Positions 63,893-64,000 of a stretch of DNA of 64,000 bases are shown piece after piece. Source of the DNA: Gracilariopsis chorda (taxonomy: Eukaryota > Rhodophyta > Florideophyceae > Gracilariales > Gracilariaceae); NCBI GenBank assembly GCA_003194525.1, contig NBIV01000252.1:1-64000 (forward strand). The letters are read 5' to 3'. Positions within the stretch are counted from its first letter, which is position 1. Each line of letters begins with the position of its first letter. Position numbers and translations under genes: made by a program. A model generated the notes under the pieces. It was given only the letters and a program-made list of their open reading frames with translations, was not told the origin of the DNA and did not search any database.

Positions 63893-64000
63893 AAGAAGAT
63901 TGACACGCGAATTGAGATTAATAGGCGATATCTTATCTCGCGTTATAAGAACTGGAGAAAGGATGGACGAACAGCGATAACTCAACCAGATTAGGAGATG

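Noticed and set aside
1-64000. Reassigned stop codons (TAA/TAG as Gln) to explain many single in-frame stops
   Set aside because: Stops include TGA as well, several replace residues that are not Gln in the family (Glu in aldehyde dehydrogenase, an aromatic in reverse transcriptase), and frame changes are equally common, so decay is simpler.

Overview
The window is eukaryotic nuclear DNA dominated by mobile elements and decaying genes. It holds a Ty3/gypsy LTR retrotransposon, Helitron-type rolling-circle elements, a Tc1/mariner element and eukaryote-only protein families (SET, PCIF1-like methyltransferase, chromodomain, ACL5-type aminopropyltransferase). I saw no bacterial-style operons, rRNA or convincing tRNA. 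ACL5-like and carotenoid-oxygenase-like remnants suggest a photosynthetic lineage. A red alga is my best guess, with low confidence. Nearly every long gene carries in-frame stops or frame changes, so most entries are pseudogenes or degenerate element copies. Some single-base frame changes sit at homopolymers and could be sequencing errors.

Region 1 (1-8.65 kb, all minus strand) is a gene cluster. It encodes an unrecognised protein, a beta-class amino-methyltransferase (DPPY before FGG), a SET-domain protein, a two-zinc-finger protein with tyrosine-recombinase signatures, and a RecQ-type helicase running off the left edge. Upstream lies an array of a 14-bp core recurring about every 75 bp. The combination looks like a mobile element or telomere-linked-helicase-like locus that carries its own DNA and chromatin modifiers. 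It is the best candidate for an undescribed system here.

Region 2 (8.7-16.7 kb) has a decayed exon and then a full-length, inverted Ty3/gypsy element (9975-16722) with ~1066-bp LTRs, a CTTAC target duplication and a primer-binding site, but several stops and frameshifts. Region 3 (16.9-24.95 kb) has a plus-strand PCIF1-like adenine methyltransferase convergent with a very large, broken minus-strand protein. That protein has a zinc-binding-like N-terminus, a GDQ motif, an acidic SEDTD/GCDF region and a C-terminal CXC domain, and is probably a second element type. Region 4 (24.96-26.02 kb) is a solo LTR of the same gypsy family in opposite orientation, with its own GATTG duplication.

Region 5 (26.17-39.64 kb) is a head-to-tail array of Helitrons: copy A (26171-32993), copy B (33105-39268, 3' end truncated and internally deleted) and a fragment C (39282-~39640). 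Both long copies encode an acidic proline-rich ORF1 and a Rep-helicase on the minus strand, each with different disabling changes.

Region 6 (39.6-64 kb) has an open 494-residue unknown protein and other hypothetical ORFs. It also has pseudogenes of a thermospermine/spermidine synthase, a carotenoid oxygenase-like enzyme, a class-3 aldehyde dehydrogenase and MTO1/GidA, plus a Tc1/mariner element, an orphan chromodomain and a diverged inverted duplication (60998-61474 / 62708-63190).
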